Shown in pieces: positions 46,546-59,400 of a stretch of 64,000 nt of DNA. Both the position numbers and the translations under genes were made by a program. Under the pieces are notes generated by a model, which did not search any database, was not told the DNA's origin, and worked only from the letters and a program-made list of their open reading frames with translations. The stretch's first letter is position 1; every line of letters begins with the position of its first letter. Source of the stretch: Celoporthe dispersa (taxonomy: Eukaryota; Ascomycota; Sordariomycetes; Diaporthales; Cryphonectriaceae); assembly GCA_016584495.1 (NCBI GenBank), contig WAID01000004.1, forward strand, positions 1,674,001 to 1,738,000, in the 5' to 3' direction.

Positions 46546-47603
46546 GGATTCTGAGATGCGTGGACCTGTTGAGCCGGCCTCGGACCTCACGCCTCGACCC
46601 GTCTCCCTGTCGCTGTTGGTCCACCGGATCGCCGCTTTAGGAGATGACTGGGGGGGGGGGGCGGAGTGGGCGGTTTTGGACATAGATCGGAGGACAAGGC
46701 TGTCTGGCTTGGCTGGCTTTTGGATGGAATCTGGATGTTGGGGGCTGGGTGGGTCAGGTTGGTGGGTATCTTGTCTTGGGATTATATCTCCTTTTCGAAG
46801 CAACATCAGCATCGATCAAGCATCATCAGCATGGCGTTTCTTGAGGGAGAGAAAGAGGGAGAGAGAAGAAGAGGGGGAAAAGAGAGGGGGGGGGGTTGCA
46901 GACGCCCTACTGTAGATACTGCTCTGGTAACTTCAAATCTCCCTCAACGGTCGTGCATCGAGGCGGGAAACAGAGGACGGAAAGAGAGGGGGGCGGCTAG
47001 AACAGGCTGTCTGTCCTAGAGGATTTAATGTCGATAACTTTTGTGGTCACTTGATGGAATCTCGTTTCCCCACGACGCATATCCCCAGGGCGTTTTGTCG
47101 CAGTCCGCGCAGCAAGATGTGTTGTTCATTCGTACATTCATTACTATCTCTTGTAGACACGTGCCTTGGAATATGGGTAGTCCAGTCGTCCGGTTTGCGC
47201 TCGTTCCCCCTTTTTGGCCCGCAGAGACGTTTGAAAAAGAGAAGGAAGAGCCCACGACCAACCAAGCCCAAAAACCAGGCCCAAGGCTCCAGGCGCCAGC
47301 CACCACCCCCTCCCGCCATCATCACCACCTGTGCAGATCGGCGGTCGTGCCTTTGTGGGCCATGTCATCAAATAGAGAACAAAAAAGAATAGCAAGAACT
47401 GCGCATCTCACCCTCTTCCAGAGCCCAAGGGGCCAGCTGTTCCGCGTGCTGGGGTGGGGAGGCTCGATATCGCCTTGTTGATCTGATCAGGTCCCAAAAA
47501 AAAAAAAAAAGAAGACAACGACGACCAGATCGAAACAGCTCAGTGTCCCTTCAGCTGTCCAAGGAACCCCCAACCCCCCCCTTTCCTCCGTCTTGTATCT
47601 GTT
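46546..47603. other. Intergenic region between convergent sec1 and the 4E-T-like gene
   Basis: Contains G-runs (46650-46660 and 46885-46896), a purine-rich stretch 46850-46900 and an A15 run near 47496-47510. No gene seen. Confidence 0.5.
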
Positions 47604-50140
47604 CTATCTGCGGAAGGGCGCTGCGCCAGGTGGTGGCATGCCGCCGCGGCCGTCGAAGGGGCCAGGGAACAGCATACCGTCCGGCCCGGGAAAAGCACCT
47701 CCCATACCCGGAGGCCCAGGCATGAAGCCTGGTCCAGGAGGCGGGCCGCCGGGGAAGAAGCCTGGAGGGGGCTGCACCCGCTGACCGCCTGGTATGTTTT
47801 CAGGAGGCGAGAACATCGCTGGAGGCATGGCGGCGGGGTTGAACATGCCAGGTGGCATGGGGCCGTTGGGAGGCCGGCCACCCTGGAAGCCCGGGGGCAG
47901 TATCATCGGGGGTTGGCGCTGCCCGCCTGGGGGTCCCTGCTGGCCTGGCCATAGCTGCTGCTGCTGTCCTGGCATGCCTTCCAGACCAGGGGGTGCCATG
48001 GCCTGGCGCTGTAGTATCTGAGGGGGCTGCATCAGCCGGCCGGGGTCCTCGGCGCGGCGGAACTGCTCCTCTGGGAAGCCAGCTGGAGGTTGCGGTGGGC
48101 GCATCGCCCGCTGCTGCTGCTGCTGCTGCGTAGGAATGCGGTCGCGCAGGAACTCTGGCTCGCGCTCTTGGAAGTGGGGGGGATCGCAGCCTGTCTCTGG
48201 GGCTGCGGGTGGCGCATGATCTGTTCGATCGGCCGTGGGTCCTGAGGGATCCGGTTCTGCATGAGCTGCATGAGGAAGGCCGCCTGAGGCTCGGAGGCGT
48301 ACTCTGCCCGGCCGCTGCCTTGGCTCTGGGCGTTATGGCGCTGGCTGACAAGGTCTTGTAACATCTGATCAGGCCGGGCAGACGGCGGCTGGCTCGGCGG
48401 GGGAACAGGGCGTGGAGCCAATATCTCTGGTCCGTTTGGTGGCACGGAGCGCAGGCGGGGCTCTCGACGCGGCCCATGCCGTAGGAGCCTGCGGCCTCGG
48501 GTGACCCGAGCTGCATCTTCTGTACCAGGGTCTGTTCCAGGTCTCGGATGGGATCATGCGGCGTCTTTTGTGCCTGGGGAGGCGGCGGTGGCTGGGGATA
48601 TGCGTTGACGTTGGGCGGCGTCGGTGTGCTCTGTTCGGCTGGGCGCGGTAGCTGCAGCTTAGAGAGGAGCGCCTGGAACGCCTGCTTGTCCGCATCAGAC
48701 TGCTGGCCATCCGCGAACCCACCGCCCATCATGGGCGGCACGGCAGCAGGCGTGGGCGGTTCGGTCTGCCCGCGCGGCTCGACCGTCTGGGCCGAGAACA
48801 GGTTGGCGAACCTCGACGACTTCGCGGCTGGCACCTTGGCCGCCTCTGGCTTGTCACCCGCAGCAGGAGAGGCCGCGGCCAGCTGCGTCTCGCCAAAGGC
48901 AGCAAAGAACCTGTCTGGCCCCTTCTCCACGGCCGGCGCCGACTTGACAGCTGGAGGGTCGGCAGCAAAGAAAGAGGGCAGGCCAGGTGGTCCCTCGGGG
49001 GCATCACCCGGCCCATCACCGGCCTTGGGGCCGGCCCTCGCCTTCATGTTCTCCATGAACTTCTTGAGATCTGCCTCAGTATGCCCGGCGCCCTTCTCTT
49101 CCAGAGGCTCATCCAGCCACTCGGGCTCCCGTTCAGCCGGCCGTTGTTGGTCACGGTCTCTATCCCAGCGCCGTTCGTAGCGCTCATTATTCCCGCGGTC
49201 GGTACGCGGGTTGCCCGGCTTGTCGTCAGCATCCTGGACGCGCCAGCTCTTTGCCTTCTCGATGCGCTCGCGGTTCGATGTTCGCTCGCTCGCGTCAGCC
49301 GGCCTGGGGGGTTCTCCTTGAACCACGGGTCTGTCCTGCCCCTGTTGAGGCCATTCCTGCGGGGCGCATCTCCCTCCCTCGCCGTCGGTATCAAAGGTGC
49401 GGCGCCGGTCCTTGACGCCATCATGCTCGTCGCGCTCCTTGAGCCCGCGGTCACTGTGTCGGTTGTCGCCGCCCATGCGCCCGGTAAACCGCTCTGCGCC
49501 CTCCTGGCCGAAGCTCTTGCGGGGCTTGACCGTGCTCCATCCCTCGGTATCTCGATCCTCGCCGCGCGCACGGAAATTGGTACTTCTCCCGCCGCGGAAA
49601 TCGCCGTCACCACCTCCACCGCCGATCTTGCCACGCGAGAAGCGGTCGCGGAACTCAGAGTCGCGCGGGGTCCTGTCGCTGCGGTCGGCGTCGCCAAAGG
49701 CGCTGGTTCGTGCGCTGCTGGAGAGGAAGTTTGTGCGAGTGGGACCAAGCGTGATGCCATCTACGCCTTGAGATGTACTGTCAGCAGACTTGCACCTCCG
49801 GGTCACTCTGTTGCTGGCATACACATACTGCTTCCGTTGCGAGACCCATGCCGGTCGGCGCCAGGACGGCGACCGCCCTGATCGGGCAGTGAGGTTTCCG
49901 TCTTAAACCGATCTGTTGTGGCCTTGGCCTGCGTGCGGATTGATTCTGGAGGAGGACTGCCTTCCGGTTAGCATGGAGGCAGAATCCTGAGCGCCGCAGC
50001 AATCTGGAAGGGGAAGAGGGGGGGCGGAAGGAGTAGGCTCACCCCATCCAGTCCTCCCGCGGTGGGAGGTCCTTGGGCTTGAGGCATAAGGGCGATTCCT
50101 TCAGATGGAGTAAAAAATCGAGCTCGTATCGTATTGCCAT
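47604..50140 (-). CDS. 4E-T-like eIF4E-binding protein, two frame breaks
   Basis: Exons 50140-50043, 49956-49829 and 49766-47604 (GT-AG) give about 796 residues after correction. The N-terminus MAIRYELDFLLHLKESPL carries the eIF4E-binding pattern Y-x4-L-L (Tyr5, Leu10, Leu11), followed by LPPREDWMG, as in fungal relatives of 4E-T/Cup. The middle is Arg/Asp/Gly-rich and disordered, then a conserved block EPEWLDEPLEEK and GHTEADLKKFMENMKA, an FAAFGETQ-type linker, SRFANLFSAQ and a PNGPEILAPRPVPPP tract; the C-terminus is Gly/Pro/Met-rich. Expected role: translational repression and mRNA decay in P-bodies. Breaks: one base short near 48461-48464 (left VESP, right RLRSVPPNGPEI) and in G7 48176-48182 (left RQAAIPP, right HFQEREPEFLRDRI). 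The name rests on motif and architecture, so confidence is moderate. Confidence 0.78.
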
Positions 50141-51355
50141 GGCTGTGGCAGCATTGGCGGTTGTTGTTGTTGGTATGTCTAGGGAAGAAAACGTGGCCTG
50201 TGTTGCCGCGAGCGACACGTACTCTGGCGACGAGGGCTGGCTGGTGAGCTAGGGAGAGGACGGTGCGGCCGAGTGCGATCGAGAGGACGTTGATCACCGG
50301 GCAGGTGGTACTATGATGGTAGGTAGCGCGAGTAGTGGAGTTGGTGGCGGTCAGTCGAGGGGGCGAAGGCAGTCCGTGGTCGGGGCGTGCGAATTGGATG
50401 AGATGTCGAGTCAGAGGGCACGCAGCTGGGCCTCCTGGCAGGGCGCGGAGGTATGATGAGCTGTTGCTTCCCCTGATTGACCTGTCGCTGTGGCTTGCTG
50501 GCGGTTCTGGGCAGTAGCAGCTGGTGAGGTTGTCTGGCAGGAGGTCCTTGGGTGTGGGGAGGCTTTTGTGCGACAGATCAGGTCGCAAAGACAGATGTAG
50601 TGGGCAGATCAATACAGGGTTGGTCGAGAGCAGGGGTGGTACAAAAATAGAACGAAGAAGGCCCTGGAAGGATTCGGCAGCAGCTATGGGTCCTGTTGAA
50701 GATATCCTCGCTGTCTGTCGCTTGTGACGGCTGGGCTGGGTGATGGATGAGGTTGTTTCTGTGTGTGTCGGTGGTGAAGAAATTGGTCTATGCTGGTGCT
50801 TGCCTGGCTGGCTTTGGAGAAGGGGTCCACGACAGCCGCGGGCAGGCTAGCAGCAACCACCCTGTTATCTCTATCCTCCCCCACATTACCTCAGTGCAGC
50901 CGCCAGCTGTTGCGCAAGTCCACTCAGCACCCACACCCACACACAGAGTAGCTGCCCAGGTAACCTGGCAGTGTGAGCCTAGGCGGAGCCAATGACCCAA
51001 CACCATACACCTCCTCCTTCCATCCAGGATGAGTGAGAATACAGCCTTTTCTTTCCCTTTTTTTCTTCTTTCTTCTGTTATTACTCTGGCAGCAGCGGAA
51101 TGATCAGGTCGTCATCCTCTTCTAGGGTGGGTTACAAGATAGCACTGCCATGTTTACCTCGTCTCTCTCTCTCTCTCTCTCTCTCTCGGGTGTTTTTCTT
51201 GAGCTACCTCTACTATGATTTGGTGCAGGTGATGTTGATACTCGCTTCCTACTCATCCAGATCACAGCTCCTGCATCGGCCCCTCTCACCAGGACTGTGC
51301 TTGGATGCAGACCATGCCACAACAGCTTGTTAATTACTAGTCGCTATGAGTGGTA
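50141..51355. other. 1.2-kb intergenic region upstream of the 4E-T-like gene
   Basis: Promoter/leader of the 4E-T-like gene, then the urb1 3' region. Contains a CT run at 51162-51187. Pyrimidine- or purine-rich patches, no gene seen. Confidence 0.5.
51162..51187. repeat. (CT)n microsatellite
   Basis: About thirteen CT units, about 170 bp beyond the urb1 stop. Confidence 0.95.
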
Positions 51356-54300
51356 TCATATCCTCGCCAGCAGATCAGAAATGCCTTCCTTGCTCCACTC
51401 TTGTGCTCGCCCCTGATCAGCAGTGTCCCATATCCTCATGAGGAGTGCCTTGTAGACATCACCCCCAGGAGCTGTGCCCTGGGCTGCATACTGCGCCTCG
51501 AGCCAGCTGACGATGCCAAACCTTGTGACCAGGGTTGTGCTGCCCCCCTCAATGCACGTCGCCCGGTATATGATCTTCAGAGCTGACGTTCTCAGATTTT
51601 GGCGCATGTACGGGTTGCCGATCAGGGATAGCACCCGCTCGAACAGGCGCATGCTGTGATATGTCGACATGTCTGCCTTGTCCTGGAGACCGTCCAGCAG
51701 GTAGGAGAACAGCCAGCTGAGCTCTGCGTAGTACGTATCATCAAGCTCCGGGCCCTCCTGGAGGACGTCGTGGACGAGGGGCAGCCGCTCGAGCCTCCAC
51801 ACCGGTCCCCTAAGCAGGAACGAGCTGACCTTGCCGTACATGCAGTGCAGCGGGTCCCTGAGCGCCGTCAGGGCGTGACGGGCAAACGCCACGATACCGT
51901 TTGGCACCGGGCCTGCATCCACCTGGGACCTGCACGACTCCACGAGCTCGGAGAGGAGCAGCCATATCTGCTGCTTCTCCTCGTATGACGAGTCGTTGAT
52001 CTTGGCCGCCACCTTCGAGATGCTGACGAGCGCTTCTTTCCGGATGCTGGTGTGTTCTGAGGCCAGCAGCGACACTACAGATGCGGCGTAGCCCCTCCTC
52101 GACAAGCTCATCCGCCTCCTTGTTCGCCCACCTCGAGATGGCTGAGGTGTCCCTGTCTGAGACAGGCGCGGCAGAGAGCAGCTCCGCGAGCGCTTCTTGT
52201 GACATGGTGTTGTCGTCATGTTTGCCTCCCGACTCAGAGGCCTCATCGACCTTGCCAGCGGAGAAAGAGGCGCCCCATCTCGATAGCTCGTGCGAGACAT
52301 GTGACATCTTCGTGTGTTTCTTCAGCAGCTTGGCCGCAGAAGGCTTCGCGGAGAAGGCCGACTCGGCCCTCTCAAGCAGCCGGCCGAAATCGCCGTCGCC
52401 CTGGTGGTCGCCGCGCGAGTAGTTCAGGTAGTCGGCAACAAAACGTGCCAGGATGGCAAGATCGTCGTCGCTTGCCGACTTGACGGTAAACCCAAGTTGT
52501 TCTATGAAGGCAAGCGTGAATGGGCTTATTGAACCTGGACCATCTTGCCCCTCGCTGCCTGCTTCGTCGTAGAATTCTTGGATCATCTCGAGGTACTTGA
52601 CCGGGGCTGTTGCACACCTTGATGCACTGTTGTCGAGCAGCGTCCAGAGGGCATTGCAGGACGATATTTCGCCCGAGTCCTTGAAGGACTGCAGTGTGTC
52701 CAGAAGCGGCAGCGGGCTGTCGTTCGCAGACTGGATGAGCTGGTGCTCTTCTGCAACGGCACCAAGCGCGCCCCTGAGCCCCTCCAACGAGACCCCCGCG
52801 GGAGCAGTGATGAGGACTTTGAGTAGGGCCACAAAGGGGGACACCGGCAGACCATGGGATTTGGCGAACCATCTCATGCCGGGGGAATATCCAGCTATTG
52901 CAAGCAGATTGTCCAGTTCCACCAGCCGGAGCCTGCGGTCCTCGTCGCTCTTTTGCTCCTCGTCCAGAGATTTGATGGCTTGGACAAGAAGCGGTGACAC
53001 ATCAAACTTGGCCATCAGGGCCACCTGTGGGATGACCTCGTAGTACAGCCTCAGCAGCCGGCTCGCCGCCTCACGCTGCAGCAGATCCGAGTCTCCTACC
53101 CCTCTGTAGCACGCGATGACCTCTTTCGTACCTGGAGCACGCTGACAAAATTCATCAATGAGTCTCCGCGCAGAGTCATCCCATATCGACCGGCCCTGGG
53201 CCTTTGCTGCTCTTCTGTGGAGCTCGAGAGCTGTCTGCAGCTTCTGCATTGCGATCACCAGCAGCCGCATGACGATGAAAGGGATGACGTCTGAGCTCTG
53301 CGCCAGACACTTGACGAGGATCTTCTGGCTCATGGGAAGTGGCAGGATGTTATCAATAATGATGGATGTCGGCGGAGGAACGCGAGCAAATCCGTTCACG
53401 TGGCCAAAGTAGTCTGGGATGGGTTGTTCAACTGCCTTGTACAGGAAGGCAGAGTAGCCTATCCATGTGGCGGACAGCTTGGGATCAAACGTAAAGGACT
53501 GCCTGTCGATGAAATATCGAGCTACCAGCTCCGGGGCGGCTCGGAAGATGGCGAGGAGCAGCTCGCTTTGCTTGGCATCTGAGTGGGGCTTCAAGCACTT
53601 GACGAAGTCGGCAAGAAGAATATTGCGCACTGGGATGTCGTCGCGGAATTTGTTCATCCATGTGACGCTTTCCAGACCAGGCTCGATCTCATCCTCGGCA
53701 GAGGGCAGCGCAACGTCATCCGGGTCGACATGCCTAGGGTAATATCCGGATTGCGGCCTCAAGATACCTGCCGCCGGGGAGGTGCACGCCACCAGAAGAA
53801 ATGTGTGGACAGCATCTTCCACTGTCGCTTTCCCGTCTTCCTTGGAGGCGTTGTGCTCGTAGTGGTAGAGAGACGCGAACCGGCTCAGGGCCATGGAGTT
53901 GAGGAGCTTGCCCTTGATCTGCCCGGGGAGCTTCTCGTCCTTGAGGACGTGGTTCCGCAGCGTATCGAGGATCTCGATGATGAGGTAGGGCGGGTCGTCC
54001 TTTAGGGATCTTGTCAGGGCCAGGGGGATCTCCTTCTGCGACAGCAACTCCACCTTGGCCTCTGCGTGCAAGAACTTGAGCGCACTCAGGAAGAGCCGGA
54101 TGGCGTTCGTGCGTGCCGACGGCCTCTTCACGTCCTCGAGGCCCTCGCCGAGATATCGAATGCCCATATTCCGGGCCAGGGACTTGAATGTGAGGTTCCT
54201 CGCGCGGAACATCGGTTTCGCCAGGGCGCCGCCGTCAAGACAGATCACCTCCCTCAGCAGCCTCAGAGTCGGGGATATTATAAACTCCTTGCTCTTGTCC

Positions 54301-54848
54301 ATCGACAGGTTCCGGGCGATGAGTTCCTGCTGCCGCTTGTGGAGGAGGGTTCGGCCAATACCCAGGCCGTGTGCCGTGAGCTCGAGTCTCTGTGATATGA
54401 ACTTTAACAGCAAGGCCATGGTCACCGCTACGGCTGACATGACGTTATCGTTGTTGGCGTGGGCAGCATAGCTCCATGTCTCCATAATGTCCGGGAAGTA
54501 CGTCGTCTCGGACTCGCCATCTTGTCGTTTCGCGGATTCGAGGTAGTCTCTTAAGATCTGGACCTGCTCGTCGTTGTTGGCGCCCTCTTCTGTTAGTATC
54601 CCGTCGAGAAATACTTTGAATGATTGCAACCCTGTTTGCGTCAAGTGTTAACAGGAAGGGTTGTCCACAAGAGGTCGACGCGGCCGTGACGCACCATGTC
54701 TCGCTTTCTGCAGGTCCTGCTCAAATGCCAGGAGCTGCTGAAGCTGCCGGCTGGTATGAATCTCCTCGCTTGTCGGAGCCTCGTGAACAATCTTGACCCT
54801 CTTGTTGCGCGGGTTCGCATCGGCTCCCCGAGAAGGCCTCTTCCCCAT
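51356..54848 (-). CDS. urb1: Urb1/Npa1, ribosome-biogenesis factor, one frame break
   Basis: Nucleolar protein of early pre-60S particles. Exons 54848-54695 and 54631-51356; the 63-nt intron (GTGCGT...CAG) joins KARHG to LQSFKVFLDGIL. The start ATG gives MGKRPSRGADANPRNKR, a basic nucleolar-type N-terminus. The Npa1 N-terminal domain runs over about residues 90-400 (CLDGGALAKPMFRARNLTFK, SGYYPRHVDPDDVALPSA); the C-terminal domain lies near the end (LSWLFSYLLDGLQDKADM, YRATCIEGGSTTLVTRFGI). Helical repeats fill the middle. One break at CCCC 52092-52095 (plus strand; one base too many): left ends ADELVEEG, right resumes YAASVVSLLASEHTSIRKE. Corrected length about 1142 residues. Shares a 378-bp divergent region with dib1. 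Confidence 0.92.
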
Positions 54849-55226
54849 CTTGTCGGTATCAGCGTGATAGCGAATCTGTGTACTTGTCCAGAGGCACTGT
54901 CCCTCCCATCGTCGTCGCAATGCCCACCTTGGACGGACGGAAAGTTGCGATATTCTGCCGATTCTTCGTGTCACCGCCAAACTTTTGACTTATCTTATCA
55001 GCTACAAGGCTGCTACTTGTGCTTGGTGGTTTTGGCAGCTATTGGTCGCGACGGGCGCTAGTCTCATTGTGGCTATAGCCTGTTTAGTCTCCACGGACTT
55101 CCACTGTCACAAGCAGGCAACACTCGTTACTTTCTTCAACTATCATCACCGCACATTATCAACGTTGCTTGCGCACACACAAAAGACACACGCACGCACA
55201 CACACAAACACACACCCATCACCGCC
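54849..55226. promoter_or_regulatory. Divergent promoter region of urb1 and dib1
   Basis: 378 bp between opposite start codons. A CA-rich run (55164-55218) lies directly before the dib1 start codon and is likely its leader. It must hold both promoters; no named site recognised. Confidence 0.55.
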
Positions 55227-55800
55227 ATGGGCTCCGTCGTCCTCCCCCACCTCGAATCCGGCTGGCACGTCGACCAGGCCATTCTGTCCGAAGACGAGCG
55301 CCTCGTCGTGATCCGCTTCGGCCGCGACCACGACCCAGATTGCATGCGCCAGGACGAGGTCCTCTACAAGATCGCCGAGCGCGTCAAGAACTTCGCCGTC
55401 ATCTACGTCTGCGATATCGACCGCGTGCCCGACTTCAACACCATGTACGAGCTGTACGACCCGTGCACCGTCATGTTCTTCTTCGTCAGTTCCGCCGCCC
55501 CCTTCCCCCCCCCCTTCCCCCCTCGCAGGAACCCTTCCGTTTCCTCCTTCTTGTCAGGGTCTATCCTCTTAACTATATGGCCTACAATGAGGAGGCTGTT
55601 TACTGACTTGAATCAAATCTGCCTAGAGAAATAAACACATCATGTGCGATCTCGGCACCGGTAACAACAATAAGCTGTCCTTCGTCCTTGAGGATAAACA
55701 GGAGCTCATCGACATCATCGAAACCATCTACAGAGGCGCCAAGAAGGGTCGTGGTCTGGTTGTCAGTCCCAAGGACTATTCCACGAGATATCGTTACTAG
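55227..55800 (+). CDS. dib1: Dib1/Dim1, thioredoxin-fold U5 snRNP protein
   Basis: Component of the U4/U6.U5 tri-snRNP (human TXNL4A); it keeps the precatalytic spliceosome inactive until it leaves. Exons 55227-55484 and 55627-55800 (donor GTCAGT, acceptor CCTAG) give exactly 143 residues, the family size. Start MGSVVLPHLESGWHVDQAIL; family stretches RLVVIRFGRDHDPDCMRQDE, IYVCDIDRVPDFNTMYELYD, PCTVMFFF-RNKHIMCDLGTG, NNNKLSFVLEDKQELIDIIE, and the end KDYSTRYRY. No thioredoxin active-site Cys pair is present, as usual for Dim1. No frame break. This is one of the most secure calls. Confidence 0.97.
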
Positions 55801-56428
55801 GTGATGAGAGCCTGTTGGTGATCTGTCACCGTGTTCTACGGGAGCCTGCCTCCCCCTCCTCCTCCTCCCCCGGAATTCGTCATCCCTGCGACAGGAAACT
55901 ATCGTAACGGGGGATGATATCTCATGTGCAGCATGAGTTCACCTCATGAAGAGCTTGTTACCCCAAGAGAAGGGAGTGATCCGACAAGAGGTCATTGGGC
56001 CGTCTGAGCGATCTTGGTCCAGATAAAGAGACAGGCACAAGGTGATTGGAATATCCCGGTTGGTCTCACGAAATCAAACACATATACTACACCCATTGAG
56101 TCATGCTAATGCTCGCCGCGAGAAGATGTGATCATGTCCGCAAGAGGTACGCCTCCACCCGTTCACGTCAGTCGTCTATCGGACTCAAGAAGTTCGAGGA
56201 CAAGTGCAAGCATGCCCTCGGTGGTGCTGTCTCCCAGTGAGAGCTATACTGTACATCCGTTGTATCAAGTAGTGCCATACATACAATTATCTACACAGAC
56301 CAGCAAACACATATTCCATACATCTGTATGCACATCTTTCTCCTCCCGTTTGGATATCATAATGCTAGGTAGCATCAAACCCTCCAAGATAGACTTCAGG
56401 TTTAAGAAGTCTTTCCGTCTTTGTAATT
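55801..56428. other. Intergenic region between convergent dib1 and tao3
   Basis: 628 bp of 3' sequence of both genes; no repeat or gene stands out. Confidence 0.5.
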
Positions 56429-59400
56429 TCAAAGCATATCACTGTGCGGCGCGTTTTGCGCGTAAGGATTGGGCATTCGAGGGATCGGGTCGCCACCACC
56501 GGGTCTCCCCCACTCCGGCAGGGCCTCCAGAGACCTTCCGCCCGTCAGGCCCCGCACACGAGACCGACTCTGGTTCGGCGGCCGCCTGACTATATTCTCC
56601 AGGAAAAAACTGCCCTCGCTGGGACCGGGCATGCCGGCGCTGTCTTCCGCATCAGAGAAGACGTCCTCAAGGAGGTCGTCATCAGATGCGAAGTTGGGCT
56701 GGTATGAAGCCGGCGCCGACGGCGAGGTGATGGACCGCGAGTGAAGGCCGGGACGGGTTGGTGAGGCAAAGGCCCCGGGGTTCATCGTGTTGTTCGTGCC
56801 CTCGCGCACACCCAGCACCGGCCTGTTGTCGGCGAAGCCGTTCTGGAAGGAAGTGTTGTTCTCGTTGCCGGCCATGCTGAGGATGGGCAGGACCTGCTCG
56901 TCGTACAGCGAGCGCGACTCGAAGGAGTCGGGCGCGTACTCCGTGATGGTGCGAGATGAGCGCCCATCGCTCGGCGGGCTGTGGGGGATGTCGTCGAAGA
57001 AATCATCGAGACTGTCGAGCTTTGACACCAGGTCACCGTCCCCACGGCCCTCGTCAGACATCATCGTGTCTGTCCGATCCGAGGCAGGGAAGTATCCGTA
57101 GGGGAACTCATCTGCGTGGAACTCCACGTCTGGCGTCGGTGTCGCCTCGACGATCATGCCGCCGTCGGTCTGGCACATGTAGAAGGCGGCATGTATGTTG
57201 GCACGGGTGGAGTCTGTCTTCTTAGCAGGCACCGGTATCGCCCATCCGGAATCCTCAGGTATGCCGAACAGACTCTGGGTGCGCTCATACTCTTTGCGGA
57301 CGGCCTTGGAGGTCGGGCGGGTCATGCTCATGCGCAGGTGGTGCTTGTCCATCGACGAGCCGGACATGGTCATGATGTTGTCGAGGACGCTGAGGGCCTC
57401 CATGCAGAACTCGCTTTGTAAGAGGCGCAGAAGGGGCGAGATAAGATCAGAGCCGTGGCCAGCCATCTCCGGTTTTCGCATGTCGATCTCGGGGATGATG
57501 ACGCGGAGGACGTGCATGGTGTTGGTCTTGACCCAGGCTAGTCTGTTGGTGAGCATGCCCATCAGGGTTGTTATCATTGCGAAGTTGAGCTGTGGCAGGA
57601 ATGGCTCTTGAAGGGCGGCAAGTGTCTGCATGGTGAAGTCCTTTGGTGTCTCGTGATGTCGTGAGAGATATCCGCCGAGCACCATGGCCAAGCTTGACAG
57701 ACCCTGTGCTAGAGCGACTTGCAGCAGATTCTCGGCCGTCTGGACCACATCCTCGGCCAGGATGCTCTGTTCCATCGCGTAGAGGAATCGAGGCAGGTTC
57801 GCTATAACAGCAAAGAAGATGCGGTCGTCGCCGCCCACCAGCGAGTCACTGGGCAGACAGACGATCCTGTCGATAGTCTTGAGGGTGGCGTCCAGACAGA
57901 CAGAAGACCGGAGGCCCTTGTACAGAAGGGGCTGTAGTCCGTCAAACTGGCCGTCCCATTTGGCAGGCTGGCCGTCGATCAGCAGTCGCCTCGTGGAAAC
58001 TTGCTGCAGGTCAACCTTGTCCATGTACTCGTTCAGCATCTCTACCGACTCTAGGAATTCCAGCTCGTTGATTGACTCCATGCAGGCGCATGTAGTCCAG
58101 AAGAGCTGTGGGAAGCTGGTCAGCTGCTCGGCGTCCAGCTTCGCGATAAGCGTCTTCAGCGTCGTCAATATCTCCATCGCGAAAGACTGTATCTCGGCAT
58201 CTTCATCAGCCACCGTGTTCGACAGCCTAGCAAGCATATCGCCCAGCATATACTGGTCCAGAGAAGTCAGGATGCACCGGAATATCTGGAAGGAGCGGCA
58301 GGCCAGATGGCGGACAGGGCATGTCGTGGCCCAGGTAAGGGACAAGCGACCCCACTGTTCCTTGATGCCGGGAAAGGTAAGCTCGAAAGTCTCTACGACT
58401 CTAGTGGCGAGGAACTCCATGCTCGGTGGAACTTTGGTATCGTGGTCGATGACTTTGCCATTGCTGTCTTCATAGCTCCAGACGACGGAGCGATCATGCC
58501 GTCGGATCAGCTCAATGAGATCCTCGATGGGCTTCTTGGTCTCCTCGGGAGTGTCATCATCAAGGTTCGAGATGACCAACTCGTGGATGAGGTGGACCAG
58601 CATCTCCCGCGCTTGATCCTGGACCAGAGGCGTGTAGTGATCCCACAGAACAGTGACTACTTGCAGGAGGACCGGTATACTCTCGTTCTGCAGGTTGACA
58701 GGAGACACCATGAGGTCAACGAGTAAGATCAATGAGAGTTGACCTAACGAGAAGCCGGCTTGCTTGGTCCCGACCGGCAGAGCATCGCCCAAGTCTGCAC
58801 AGTACGGGAAGTGATTGGCGTCTGGAGGAGGAGCCATGGCCTCCCGTCTTTCATGTGGTACCATTGCCTTGGGATTGATCCGCAGGAGCAGGAATTCCAC
58901 GACCTTGTGACCCGGGTTGCTGCTTGTGCTAGCCAGGAACACCACAATTTGCTTGGCATACTCGACGAAATTCTGCTCTCGGCGCTCGAGACACAATTGA
59001 ATGATGAAGTCCAACACGAGACGAACGTTGCCGGGGTAAGGGCCTGTTGCAAGAGCTTGCCAGAGGGCTTGCACTTCGTTGTGAAGCGCTGCACTTGACT
59101 TGATTGTGATCTCGAGCAAGTTTGCTAATAGAACGTAGGACTGCCCTGTCGGACCGCCGTTGGGGTCGACCTTGAGCTCGACCGATTGTATCCAAGGCAG
59201 GATGACGGCAATGACGCTCCTCTGGTTGACAGGCTGCAGGTCCTTGAAATAAAATGTGAATTCGGAGAAGAGATAGAATGCCAATTCCGCATGTTGTTTC
59301 GAGAGCCTCTCGGATATCTTGAACTGGGCGAGCTTGTAGACAGCCTTGGTCTTGTCGGAGATGCTGATATCAAAGTCTCGGATCTTAGAGGGCTTGGCCT

